Part shown: positions 56,390 through 64,000 of the stretch, piece after piece
Position numbering within the stretch: the stretch's first letter is position 1
How the letters are laid out: each line of letters opens with the position of its first letter
DNA from: Aquimarina algicola
GTDB lineage: Bacteria > Bacteroidota > Bacteroidia > Flavobacteriales > Flavobacteriaceae
Length of the DNA stretch: 64,000 nt
Direction of reading: 5' to 3'
Assembly (NCBI RefSeq): GCF_006443095.1
Contig: NZ_VFWZ01000003.1
Location: 124,001 to 188,000, forward strand
Position numbers and translations under genes: made by a program
Notes under the pieces: generated by a model
What the model was told of the DNA's origin: nothing
Seen by the model: the letters and a program-made list of their open reading frames with translations, nothing else
The model's database searches: none

Positions 56390-58186
56390 ATGAAACTAAA
56401 ACTTACGCTACTAGCACTACTCATTTGTGCTATATCATTTTCACAAAACTTCAGAGAAGTTCAATTACCAAAACCTGAAAACATAAGCCCATTATTTGTT
56501 GGTCCTTTATTTAAATCTACAATACATTATGGTGTAAGGCCACCAAATTATAATGGAAAAGTTATTGTGTTTAATCATGGGTATATTGACTTGAATCAAG
56601 GGCAATTTTTATTTGACAATTCATTTTATCAAAACACCTATGACGCAGGATATCAAGCTGTTTTTGTAGCTACCACAAGAGGAGAAGGAATTTGGGTAAA
56701 TGGTAAACTTCTGGCAGAAGCCATCGATATCGTTACCGAAAAATTTAATGTCCCACAAGTATACCTTGTTGGGCATAGCAATGGCGGCAAAGCATCTGAA
56801 GCTGCATTGATACGATATCAGAAACAAGACAAAGTAACAAAAGCTTTTGCTCTGGGTACTCCCTTTTGGGGAACCTATCTCGCAGATATTTCTCAATTAC
56901 CTTTACTGAGATGGGCTTGGAGTTTGACCGGCCTTAATGAAGGCGCCCGTACATCTACAACATACTACTGTAGAGATGTAGTGCGTCCCTATCTTGATAA
57001 TGATCCAAATAACATTCCTGAAAAATTTGTGATTCTCGGTGCTTCCGGTTATTATAAAGGTTCTACTATTGCCGCTCCTGGATTTTTACTTACCGGAGGG
57101 GTATTATTGCCTGTACAAGGGGCCAATGATGGTGTTGCTCCCTATAACAGTACGTTAAGACCAGGAGGAGAATATGTATTCAGGAAAAATGATCCCAGAG
57201 CTATATTCGACCATCTAGATGTTGGACTGGGTCAATTCAGCTGGAAGTATGTAAAATCATATATCGAAAATCCCTCTAAAAAAAGTAACCAAATTGTTCA
57301 AAAGAATCAAAATAGACACGTTATAGAGAGTGATCATTACATTGTATATTCTGAGAACGAATATGACAAACTACAACTTGATAAAAATGCAAAATTTGGA
57401 GTGGTAGATATTCTTCATCAACAACCTACTGCTCAATTTCAGGTTTTAGATCAAAAAAAACAGCCTCTAAGTGGTATTAAAAGTATTAACAATGGCGAAC
57501 ACCGCACCACCATATCTTTTTCAGAAAATAATTTAGAACTCAAAAGCAACTCTAAGTTTATTGCATTTGTGAAACAAGATAGCCGAATTAAGATGAAATT
57601 AGAAACGATATCAAAAAACAGTTTTCCTATCTTAAAAGTTAATTTGTTATCTGATACTGAAGAAATGTATACAAGCCATAATATCAATGTAACCGGAACC
57701 ATAACCAAAACTGCTGAAATTGATGGAACACCAGTAGAAAATGAACCTCAAGTAATCACTTTTACAAACAAAGACAACAGTTTTTACTTCGACACACAAG
57801 AGCTACAAGATGGCGTGTATAGTTTATTTGCAAATTCAGAAAGCAATGGAGATTTTAAGAGATCAATTATATCAGGCTTTGTAGTAGGAGATATAAAGAA
57901 TGGTTTTGACACCAAAGAAAATATAGCTGCAGACCTAAAATCAACTGTAAAACTGTATCCAAATGCTGTCAAAAACAATGCAATGCTTTCTATTGCTGTT
58001 GATCCATCCAAAGAAATTCATACAATACATATTTATAACATCTCTGGCAAAGAACTTAAGCAATTTACCATTCGCAAAAATCAACAAGGAAATTATAATA
58101 TTTCGGATCAACTAACCACATTACAAAGAGGTATTTATCTCTTAAAAATTGATGGTTCAAATACGATTAAATTCTTGAAGGAATAA
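56390..58186 (+). CDS. T9SS-exported alpha/beta-hydrolase (lipase-like)
   Basis: The 598-residue protein has a signal peptide (ending CAISFSQ), an alpha/beta-hydrolase domain (about 45-300) with nucleophile elbow GHSNGG (Ser130), a later Asp/His region ending DHLDVGLGQFS, beta-rich linker domains and a C-terminal type A T9SS sorting signal (about 525-598: LYPNAVKNNAMLSI to LKIDGSNTIKFLKE). It should be exported and attached to or released from the surface. Substrate is probably a lipid or ester, inferred from the fold. Confidence 0.88.
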   Translation: MKLKLTLLALLICAISFSQNFREVQLPKPENISPLFVGPLFKSTIHYGVRPPNYNGKVIVFNHGYIDLNQGQFLFDNSFYQNTYDAGYQAVFVATTRGEGIWVNGKLLAEAIDIVTEKFNVPQVYLVGHSNGGKASEAALIRYQKQDKVTKAFALGTPFWGTYLADISQLPLLRWAWSLTGLNEGARTSTTYYCRDVVRPYLDNDPNNIPEKFVILGASGYYKGSTIAAPGFLLTGGVLLPVQGANDGVAPYNSTLRPGGEYVFRKNDPRAIFDHLDVGLGQFSWKYVKSYIENPSKKSNQIVQKNQNRHVIESDHYIVYSENEYDKLQLDKNAKFGVVDILHQQPTAQFQVLDQKKQPLSGIKSINNGEHRTTISFSENNLELKSNSKFIAFVKQDSRIKMKLETISKNSFPILKVNLLSDTEEMYTSHNINVTGTITKTAEIDGTPVENEPQVITFTNKDNSFYFDTQELQDGVYSLFANSESNGDFKRSIISGFVVGDIKNGFDTKENIAADLKSTVKLYPNAVKNNAMLSIAVDPSKEIHTIHIYNISGKELKQFTIRKNQQGNYNISDQLTTLQRGIYLLKIDGSNTIKFLKE

Positions 58187-58206
58187 TAATAACTTCAATT
58201 CAACAT

Positions 58207-58253
58207 CTCAAAAGCTTTTTGATAATTTTTAAGTTTTCAAAAAAGCTTTTGAG
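58207..58253 (+). terminator. Terminator after the hydrolase gene
   Basis: CTCAAAAGCTTTTT (58207-58220) and AAAAAGCTTTTGAG (58240-58253) form a perfect 14-bp stem; ACTTTTCTT follows on the plus strand. Confidence 0.8.
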
Positions 58254-58347
58254 ACTTTTCTTATACATAATATCATATTAAAAAATAATTCTTGTATCAA
58301 CGCGTTTAGAACTTAAGTTTTTTTGATGAATTACCCCCTTATTGTCA

Positions 58348-58377
58348 TTGACAATCATATCTTATTTTGTACATTCG
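58348..58377 (+). promoter_or_regulatory. Promoter of the DegT-family gene
   Basis: TTG (58348-58350), a 19-base spacer and TACATTCG (58370-58377, one base off TAnnTTTG) fit the flavobacterial promoter, with the ATG 25 bases downstream. Confidence 0.6.
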
Positions 58378-58401
58378 TGGGGTTATAACAGATAGCTATA
58401 C

Positions 58402-59571
58402 ATGAAGAAAATACAAATGGTTGACCTAAAAGGTCAATATGAAAAAATCAAAGAACAAATAGATACATCTGTTCTTGATGTTATACAATCTACTGCTTTT
58501 ATAAATGGACCCGAAGTCAAAAGTTTTCAGGCAGAACTAGAGCAATATCTTGGTGCAAAACATGTAATTCCATGTGCTAATGGTACTGATGCTTTACAAA
58601 TTGCTATGATGGGCTTAGGTCTAGAACCCGGAGATGAAGTGATTACTGCTGATTTTACTTTTGCCGCTACTGTAGAAGTTATTGCTTTATTAAAACTTAC
58701 TCCTGTACTAGTTGATGTTGAGCCGGATTCTTTTAATATTGATCCTGAAGCAATCAAAAAAGCGATAACACCCAAAACAAAAGCTATTGTTCCTGTGCAT
58801 CTATTTGGGCAAAGTGCCAATATGGATGCTATTATGCAAATTGCAAAAGAACATAACCTATTCGTAATAGAAGATAACGCGCAAGGAATTGGAGCTAGTT
58901 ATAAATTCGAAGATGGTAGCGTTGCAAAAACTGGTACTATAGGTCATGTCGCCTCTACCTCATTTTTTCCATCCAAAAATTTAGGATGTTATGGAGACGG
59001 GGGTGCTATATTTACCAATGATGATGATCTTGCACATATCATACGCGGTATGGTAAATCATGGTATGTACAAACGTTATCATCATGATGTAGTGGGAGTC
59101 AACTCTCGTCTAGATTCTATTCAAGCTACCGTATTAAGGGCAAAACTCCCTAATCTTGATCAATACAACGATGCGAGAAGAGCCGCTGCAAGAAAATACA
59201 ATAAAGCTTTTGAAGGTATTGAACATATTGTTACTCCAAAAGTAAAAGGTAATAGCTGTGATACTCATGAAGAAAAAATTTGCAATACCTGCAATTGCCA
59301 TGTGTTTCATCAATACACACTACGCATTACTAATGGTAAACGAGATGCGCTGATACAACATTTAAATGACAATGGAATTCCTTGTGGAGTATACTATCCT
59401 ATTCCTTTACATAGTCAAAAAGCATATCAAGATGAGCGCTATGATGAAGCAGATTTTCCTGTAACAAACCAGTTAGTCAAAGAAGTAATCTCTTTACCAA
59501 TGCATACAGAATTAGAGAACGATCAAATTAAGTTTATTACACAGACCGTTATCGATTTTGTTCAATCATAG
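58402..59571 (+). CDS. DegT/DnrJ/EryC1/StrS aminotransferase with a Cys-rich insert
   Basis: The 389-residue PLP enzyme of sugar-aminotransferase type has ANGTDALQIAMMGLG, EDNAQGIGASY and the Schiff-base Lys192 in FFPSKNLGCYGDGGA, and ends with the usual YYPIPLHSQKAY region. Between residues 286 and 300 lies an insert with Cys286, Cys294, Cys297 and Cys299 followed by His300, spaced like a zinc or metal site. It would transfer an amino group to a keto-sugar for surface glycans, but no other sugar genes are adjacent. Confidence 0.9.
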   Translation: MKKIQMVDLKGQYEKIKEQIDTSVLDVIQSTAFINGPEVKSFQAELEQYLGAKHVIPCANGTDALQIAMMGLGLEPGDEVITADFTFAATVEVIALLKLTPVLVDVEPDSFNIDPEAIKKAITPKTKAIVPVHLFGQSANMDAIMQIAKEHNLFVIEDNAQGIGASYKFEDGSVAKTGTIGHVASTSFFPSKNLGCYGDGGAIFTNDDDLAHIIRGMVNHGMYKRYHHDVVGVNSRLDSIQATVLRAKLPNLDQYNDARRAAARKYNKAFEGIEHIVTPKVKGNSCDTHEEKICNTCNCHVFHQYTLRITNGKRDALIQHLNDNGIPCGVYYPIPLHSQKAYQDERYDEADFPVTNQLVKEVISLPMHTELENDQIKFITQTVIDFVQS

Positions 59572-59592
59572 ATAAAAACGATTTCTCATATC

Positions 59593-59730
59593 AATGAGGT
59601 TGTCTAGAAAGAACTAGAAGCAAAAAAGTTATCAGTCTGAGCTTGTCGAAGATATGTTTAATATCAAATAATTAAAAACTTCAACAAACTCAGTTTTGCA
59701 ACAAACAGTTACTTTTTAGACAGCCTCATT
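59593..59730. repeat. Nested inverted repeat (MITE-like or terminator element)
   Basis: An outer 19-base pair of arms (59593-59611 and 59712-59730, 17 matches) encloses an inner 15-base pair (CTGAGCTTGTCGAAG at 59637-59651 with CTTCAACAAACTCAG at 59679-59693, 13 matches). The whole folds into one long hairpin. Both arm sequences resemble motifs I recall as widespread in flavobacterial intergenic DNA, and the inner core recurs at 38179-38200. Confidence 0.6.
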
Positions 59731-59787
59731 CATTTAAAAAAACTAGGATAAAAGCTAAAAAATGAAGTAGTTTAGTAATTATCTATT

Positions 59788-62724
59788 TTGAAATTTCAAA
59801 TCCAAGCCCTAACATCAACAATGGATTCTTTTTGTATCTGTTATAATATTTCTACACCTTTATTTCCAGAAATCCCTCAATTACCGGAAGCCTATATCGT
59901 ATCTTATCATAACAATGAACCACAATATATTGAAAAGCAAGCTACTACAGAGGTTCTAGACAGCCTTAAAATTACTTATAAAGAAACCCCTCATCAACAA
60001 CTTTTAGACATTTGTGATGTACTGAAACCATCAGCTCTAGAACAAAGGTTTCAACCCAAAAAGAGTAGAAAACAAAACCCTCTTACAGTCCTTTTAAAAG
60101 ACAAAAAAACACATGAGGTTATTTATAATTTTATTGTTCGTAAACTTTCTACATTTTATAGTCTAATACAAAAACATCAATACCTTATTGTATATGCAGC
60201 AAAGAGAAAAGAAGTAGTAACACCATACAGATTACACATTGCAGCACAAAAAATAGAACCTATACTACAGTTTACAAAAACTAATGAAGGAATAGAATAT
60301 GCATTCTCATTGCGAGATCAAAATGAGCATTTTATTCCAAAACACTGTACTATTCAAATTTTATTAAATACTCCTTCATGGATCGTATTAAATCAGCAAT
60401 TATATCAAATTGAAGGACTCAATGCCAATAAACTCAAACCGTTTTTAAGCAAAGAAAAAGTTACCATCCAACAGAAACATATCAAGACGTATGTAGAAAA
60501 AGTGATTGTTCCTGTATTAAAAAATGTAGAAGTACAAGCGCATGGTTTTCAGATCCTTTTAAACCAAGAAATCATATCCTATACACTAGAGGTTCTTCAT
60601 GATTTTATTCAAGATCGATATGTAGCCAAGGTTATTTTTGAATATGAGCATACTACTTTTGATATAAATAGTAGCAAACAAACAGCTTCTCATGTTATTT
60701 TTGAGCCAAAGGATGAGATAAAAATCATTCAAACGAATAGAGATCTTGAAGCAGAACAAAAAATCATTGATAAACTTATTACTAAAGGGCTTATTATAAA
60801 TCAAAGCGGATTACTAGAAATATCTGCAAATAGTAATGATCCATACGCCATCATTGATTGGGTAAAATCACATAGTACAACACTAGAGAATGAAGGTTTC
60901 AAAAAGATATTTCCGCTAGTAATGGATCAAACCATAAATACACAACCACATCACATCGCTATTAATAGTACTCAGGAGCAGGATTGGTTTGATATCAAGG
61001 CAACGGTTACTATAGGTGAGCAAGAAATTCCTTTTGCCCGATTTATAAAAAATATCAGAAAAAATGATCGTGTGTTTTCTCTAGATAACGATACTGTTTT
61101 TATTATCCCTATGGAGTGGATGACTAGATATAAAAAACTAGCAGACTTTGGAACTGTAAAAGATCATGCTATTACAGTAAAAAAAAGTAATTATACGGTA
61201 CTCAAAGATGTTGTTTCTACAACTGAACTAGAAATAGAGACAGTATCTGAAATACCATACACGTCTTCTGATGCATTAAAAGCAACCCTTCGCCCCTATC
61301 AATTAGAAGGTGTACAATGGCTTGTGAAACATTACAACAATCATCTTGGTGCATGTCTTGCCGATGATATGGGACTAGGAAAAACATTACAAACCATTGC
61401 TACTCTAGTATTTGCCAAAGAACAAATACAACCGGCCCCCGAAGATGTAAAACAAATTCAGTTTGATCTTTTTAGCAGTCCTCTAGAGGTGAAAACATTT
61501 TTAAAAGCTTTAGTCGTACTACCTTCTTCTTTGGTATTCAACTGGGCGCAAGAGATTTTAAAATTTGCTCCCGGTTTTACGATTACAAAATATGTAGGTA
61601 ACAATCGCAAAAATATCACACCTTACCTCGATACGTATGATATTGTTTTAACTACATACACTACACTAGCAAAGGATATTGAAAAACTTAAAAAATTTGA
61701 TTTCCATTACTTGATTATAGATGAGAGCCAGCAAATAAAAAATAAGGATTCCAAGATTTTTCAGGCGATCAATACAATCAATGCACAGCATAAAATCTCA
61801 TTAAGTGGTACTCCTATAGAGAATTCGTTATCAGATTTATGGTCACAAATGCAATTTATCAATCCTGATATGTTGGGCAGTTATACTTTTTTTAAAGAGC
61901 ATTTTAAAATTCCTATAGAAAAACATCAAAATCTAGAACGTATAGAAGAGTTAAAAACACTTATAGACCCTTTTATTTTGAGGCGAACAAAAGAACAAGT
62001 TGCCAAAGATTTACCCGCACTTTCTGAACAGGTAATCTATACAGAGATGCTTACACAGCAACAAAAGTTGTATGAAGCAGAAAAATCTGCGGCAAGAAAT
62101 TTACTCTTGGGGTTAGATAATATTTCTACAAATAAGATCAACATCATTAATACGTTGACCAAACTGCGACAGCTAGCCAATCATCCTAATTTGTTACAAA
62201 ATGATAGTGAGCATTCTTCCGGTAAGTTTGAAGATGTAACTCAATACCTAAAAACATTAGTAAAAGCAAATAAAAAAGTTTTGATATTCAGTTCATTTGT
62301 TTCTCATTTGAATATTTATAAAAAATGGTGTGATCAACATTCAATTTCTTATGTTACCCTTACCGGGCAAACGGCCACCGCTGATCGAGAAAAAGCAGTA
62401 CAACGCTTTCAAAATGACACCTCTATTCCTTTATTTTTCATTTCTTTAAAAGCAGGTGGCGTAGGACTTAATTTAACACAAGCATCTTACGTAGTATTGC
62501 TGGATCCATGGTGGAATCCTTTTATAGAAAAACAAGCTGTTGCACGGTCACATCGTATCGGACAAACCAACAATGTTTTGGTTACACGATTTATTACCAA
62601 AGACTCTATCGAAGAAAAAATCATTCAGCTACAACAAAAAAAGAGGCAACTCTCTGAAGAAATCATTGCTGTAGATCATATCCCAGAGTTTATTGAAGAA
62701 GAATTAGACGAGTTATTAAAATAA
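59788..62724 (+). CDS. SNF2-family DEAD/DEAH helicase
   Basis: The 978-residue protein has a 480-residue N-terminal region of unknown fold followed by the SWI2/SNF2 ATPase: LRPYQLEGVQWL, Walker A ADDMGLGKT, DEXX box IIDESQ, SLSGTPIENSL, and helicase C motifs ISLKAGGVGLNLTQASYVVLLDPWWNP and ARSHRIGQ. Such proteins translocate on DNA and remodel protein-DNA complexes. The reading frame opens at a TTG (59788); the ATG at 59821 (MDSFCICYNIS) is an alternative start. It follows a structured repeat and precedes the 21-bp array. Confidence 0.9.
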   Translation: MKFQIQALTSTMDSFCICYNISTPLFPEIPQLPEAYIVSYHNNEPQYIEKQATTEVLDSLKITYKETPHQQLLDICDVLKPSALEQRFQPKKSRKQNPLTVLLKDKKTHEVIYNFIVRKLSTFYSLIQKHQYLIVYAAKRKEVVTPYRLHIAAQKIEPILQFTKTNEGIEYAFSLRDQNEHFIPKHCTIQILLNTPSWIVLNQQLYQIEGLNANKLKPFLSKEKVTIQQKHIKTYVEKVIVPVLKNVEVQAHGFQILLNQEIISYTLEVLHDFIQDRYVAKVIFEYEHTTFDINSSKQTASHVIFEPKDEIKIIQTNRDLEAEQKIIDKLITKGLIINQSGLLEISANSNDPYAIIDWVKSHSTTLENEGFKKIFPLVMDQTINTQPHHIAINSTQEQDWFDIKATVTIGEQEIPFARFIKNIRKNDRVFSLDNDTVFIIPMEWMTRYKKLADFGTVKDHAITVKKSNYTVLKDVVSTTELEIETVSEIPYTSSDALKATLRPYQLEGVQWLVKHYNNHLGACLADDMGLGKTLQTIATLVFAKEQIQPAPEDVKQIQFDLFSSPLEVKTFLKALVVLPSSLVFNWAQEILKFAPGFTITKYVGNNRKNITPYLDTYDIVLTTYTTLAKDIEKLKKFDFHYLIIDESQQIKNKDSKIFQAINTINAQHKISLSGTPIENSLSDLWSQMQFINPDMLGSYTFFKEHFKIPIEKHQNLERIEELKTLIDPFILRRTKEQVAKDLPALSEQVIYTEMLTQQQKLYEAEKSAARNLLLGLDNISTNKINIINTLTKLRQLANHPNLLQNDSEHSSGKFEDVTQYLKTLVKANKKVLIFSSFVSHLNIYKKWCDQHSISYVTLTGQTATADREKAVQRFQNDTSIPLFFISLKAGGVGLNLTQASYVVLLDPWWNPFIEKQAVARSHRIGQTNNVLVTRFITKDSIEEKIIQLQQKKRQLSEEIIAVDHIPEFIEEELDELLK

Positions 62725-62810
62725 AGAATTATTGTTGATCGTTTTTGGTCGATCATTGTTATTTGGATTTTAATCCTAATGGTTTGAAACACTCATTTGA
62801 AACTTTTTCG

Positions 62811-63104
62811 TTCAAATTTTAACCTTGACCCTTAAAATTTTGATGAATTGAGTTAAAGTTTTAGTGTTTTATCTTAAAATTCCTGCTTCAGGATCTAAAT
62901 TTTTAACCTAAAACATGATCCGATGGGTAAAAAAGACGAAACGTTTAACAATAAGAGTCGAAATTTTAAGTGATATGACTCAAATTTTAACCTCCATCTT
63001 TAAAATTTTAACTCTTGGGATTAAAATTTCAACTTCACAAGTTGAAATTTCTAAACTATGGGTTGAAATTTTCATTAAAAAGACCCAAAAGAAGGTAAAA
63101 AGAC
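62811..63104. repeat. Tandem array of about 14 phased 21-bp AT-tract repeats
   Basis: From 62811 successive 21-base units start at 62832, 62853, 62874 and so on to 63084 with no change of phase. The first 13 bases follow the consensus TTnAAATTTTAAC in most units; the last eight vary. Two or three units (62916 and 63084 in particular) are degenerate. Twenty-one bases equal two helical turns, so the A/T tracts face one side and the DNA should be curved. Both strands give broken 7-residue-periodic ORFs. The rest of 62725-63353 is AT-rich without genes. Confidence 0.85.
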
Positions 63105-63353
63105 GCAAAACATGATAAGCAAGTGCCTAAAACAAGTTTAAACAAAAAGATGGCAGATCATACTATAATGTTTTATAAATAATTTATAACATATGTATGC
63201 TAACCAACTAATCAATCACAAACTTTAAAAACTCTGGAAAGCAATAAACGAAACACATATTCTGCTATAGTATATAGGATACATTGCTAGCAAAAGGTTT
63301 TTTTATTCGTTTTGTCACACTTTGTATCTTTCAACTGTCTAACTTATTACAAT

Positions 63354-64000
63354 ATGGATAAGAAACTTAAAATATTGATCAAAAAAGCTAATTCTGGCGA
63401 TAGAAAATCATTGGAGTTGATAATCATCGAGATCGAGAGTCTAGTATATAATCTGTCTCTTAAAATGTTGCTCTTTCCTGAAGATGCCAAAGATGCTACT
63501 CAAGAAATTTTGATCAAAATAGTTACACATTTGAGCACCTTTAATCATCAAAGTCAGTTCAAAACTTGGGTTTATCGTGTTGCTACAAATTACCTTATCA
63601 ATTATAAAGGAAAAAAGTCTGTCGAATTTGCAATGCCTTTTGAAGATTATGCGAATCTTATCGATTCTGGGCACTCAAATATTGTTCGATATACAACCAA
63701 TGATGGTGAGCTTTCTCTTCTAGAAGAAGAAGTCAAAGTCAGTTGCACACAAGGTCTTTTACTTTGTTTGAAACCTGAGGACAGATTGGTTTATATCTTG
63801 TCCGAAATATTAGAGTTTAATGGTAATGAAGGTGCCGAAATTCTTGGGATAAGTTCTGCAAATTTTAGAAAGAAGTTGTCTCGATCACGTGATAAAATTA
63901 GAAATTTTTTGGACAAAAAATGTGGTTTGGCAAATGCTGAAAACCCTTGTAGATGTAATAAAAAAATTGATTTTTTAATCAATCAAAACGTTATCAATCC
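63354..64000 (+). CDS. ECF-type RNA polymerase sigma factor (3' end beyond window)
   Basis: The reading frame from ATG 63354 is open to the window end (215 complete codons). Region 2 reads FPEDAKDATQEILIKIVTHLSTF and SQFKTWVYRVATNYL, standard sigma-70 region 2. Region 4 reads LKPEDRLVYILSEILEFNGNEGAEILGISSANFRKKLSRSRDKIRNFL. A tail with CGLANAENPCRCNKKIDFL follows, a Cys-rich extension seen in some ECF groups. No anti-sigma gene is visible; it would lie downstream of the edge. Confidence 0.9.
   Translation, partial: MDKKLKILIKKANSGDRKSLELIIIEIESLVYNLSLKMLLFPEDAKDATQEILIKIVTHLSTFNHQSQFKTWVYRVATNYLINYKGKKSVEFAMPFEDYANLIDSGHSNIVRYTTNDGELSLLEEEVKVSCTQGLLLCLKPEDRLVYILSEILEFNGNEGAEILGISSANFRKKLSRSRDKIRNFLDKKCGLANAENPCRCNKKIDFLINQNVIN

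Noticed and set aside
62811..63104. CRISPR array
   Set aside because: Repeat and spacer lengths do not fit: the period is 21 bases in all, and there are no conserved 25-40 base repeats or cas genes.
62915..63115. A 66-codon plus-strand ORF with a heptad-like period
   Set aside because: It is produced by the 21-bp repeat array, which also gives a similar broken frame on the other strand. No signal for translation and no flanking gene context.
1..64000. tRNA, rRNA, insertion sequence, prophage or defence island
   Set aside because: Scanning both strands I found no tRNA-like TψC/acceptor patterns, transposase, integrase, phage or restriction genes. The SNF2 helicase stands alone without defence partners.

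Overview
This AT-rich window comes from a chromosome of the Bacteroidota, almost certainly a member of Flavobacteriaceae, possibly Aquimarina-like (genus not certain). Pointers are the gliding gene gldA, a protein with a type IX secretion C-terminal signal, many secreted or lipoproteins of flavobacterial type, promoters with the TAnnTTTG -7 element, and flavobacterial domain families (DUF3857, DUF2652, GIN/DUF2807, DUF302, DUF2461). I see no tRNA, rRNA, CRISPR array, insertion sequence or prophage.

Layout. 1-4.1 kb: two DUF3857/transglutaminase secreted proteins (one cut by the window edge), dtd, rsgA and a small secreted protein. 4.2-8.9 kb: an aromatic amino acid operon on the minus strand (pheA, aminotransferase, SnoaL-like protein, tyrA, DAHP synthase/chorismate mutase). 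It is preceded by a 25-codon leader ORF with seven consecutive Phe/Tyr codons and a terminator/antiterminator pair, which makes a classical ribosome-mediated attenuator. 9.1-14.5 kb: threonine catabolism (kbl, tdh-like), an Lrp/AsnC regulator, a GH1 glycosidase and gldA. 14.7-21.7 kb: envelope genes (beta-barrel, STN-type TonB receptor, GIN lipoprotein, PagL-like deacylase), a DUF2652 protein and a small membrane protein.

21.7-48.6 kb is the metabolic heart: nearly the whole route from sulfate to S-adenosylmethionine. Sulfate activation and reduction (cysD, cysN, cysH), a sulfite reductase with a C-terminal HEPN domain, two siroheme genes, a ferredoxin reductase and a nearby ferredoxin supply sulfide. 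thrA, metX, metY and a second sulfhydrylase make homocysteine. A split metH plus metF make methionine, and metK makes SAM. Regulation is visible: S-box (SAM-I) riboswitches precede metH and metY, a different SAM-II-like pseudoknot precedes metK on the opposite strand, and a duplicated 26-bp operator-like repeat sits at the cys promoter.

48.7-64 kb is mixed: two tandem paralogous small basic secreted proteins, DoxX, a membrane acyltransferase, a two-domain DUF302 lipoprotein, deoxynucleoside kinase, DUF2461, Kdo transferase, a T9SS-exported alpha/beta hydrolase, a DegT aminotransferase with a Cys cluster, a large SNF2 helicase, an array of about 14 phased 21-bp AT-tract repeats, and a 3'-truncated ECF sigma factor at the right edge.

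The most noteworthy observations are the aromatic attenuator, the back-to-back SAM-I/SAM-II control of metY and metK, the phased 21-bp repeat array, the 26-bp cys operator repeat and the sulfite reductase-HEPN fusion.
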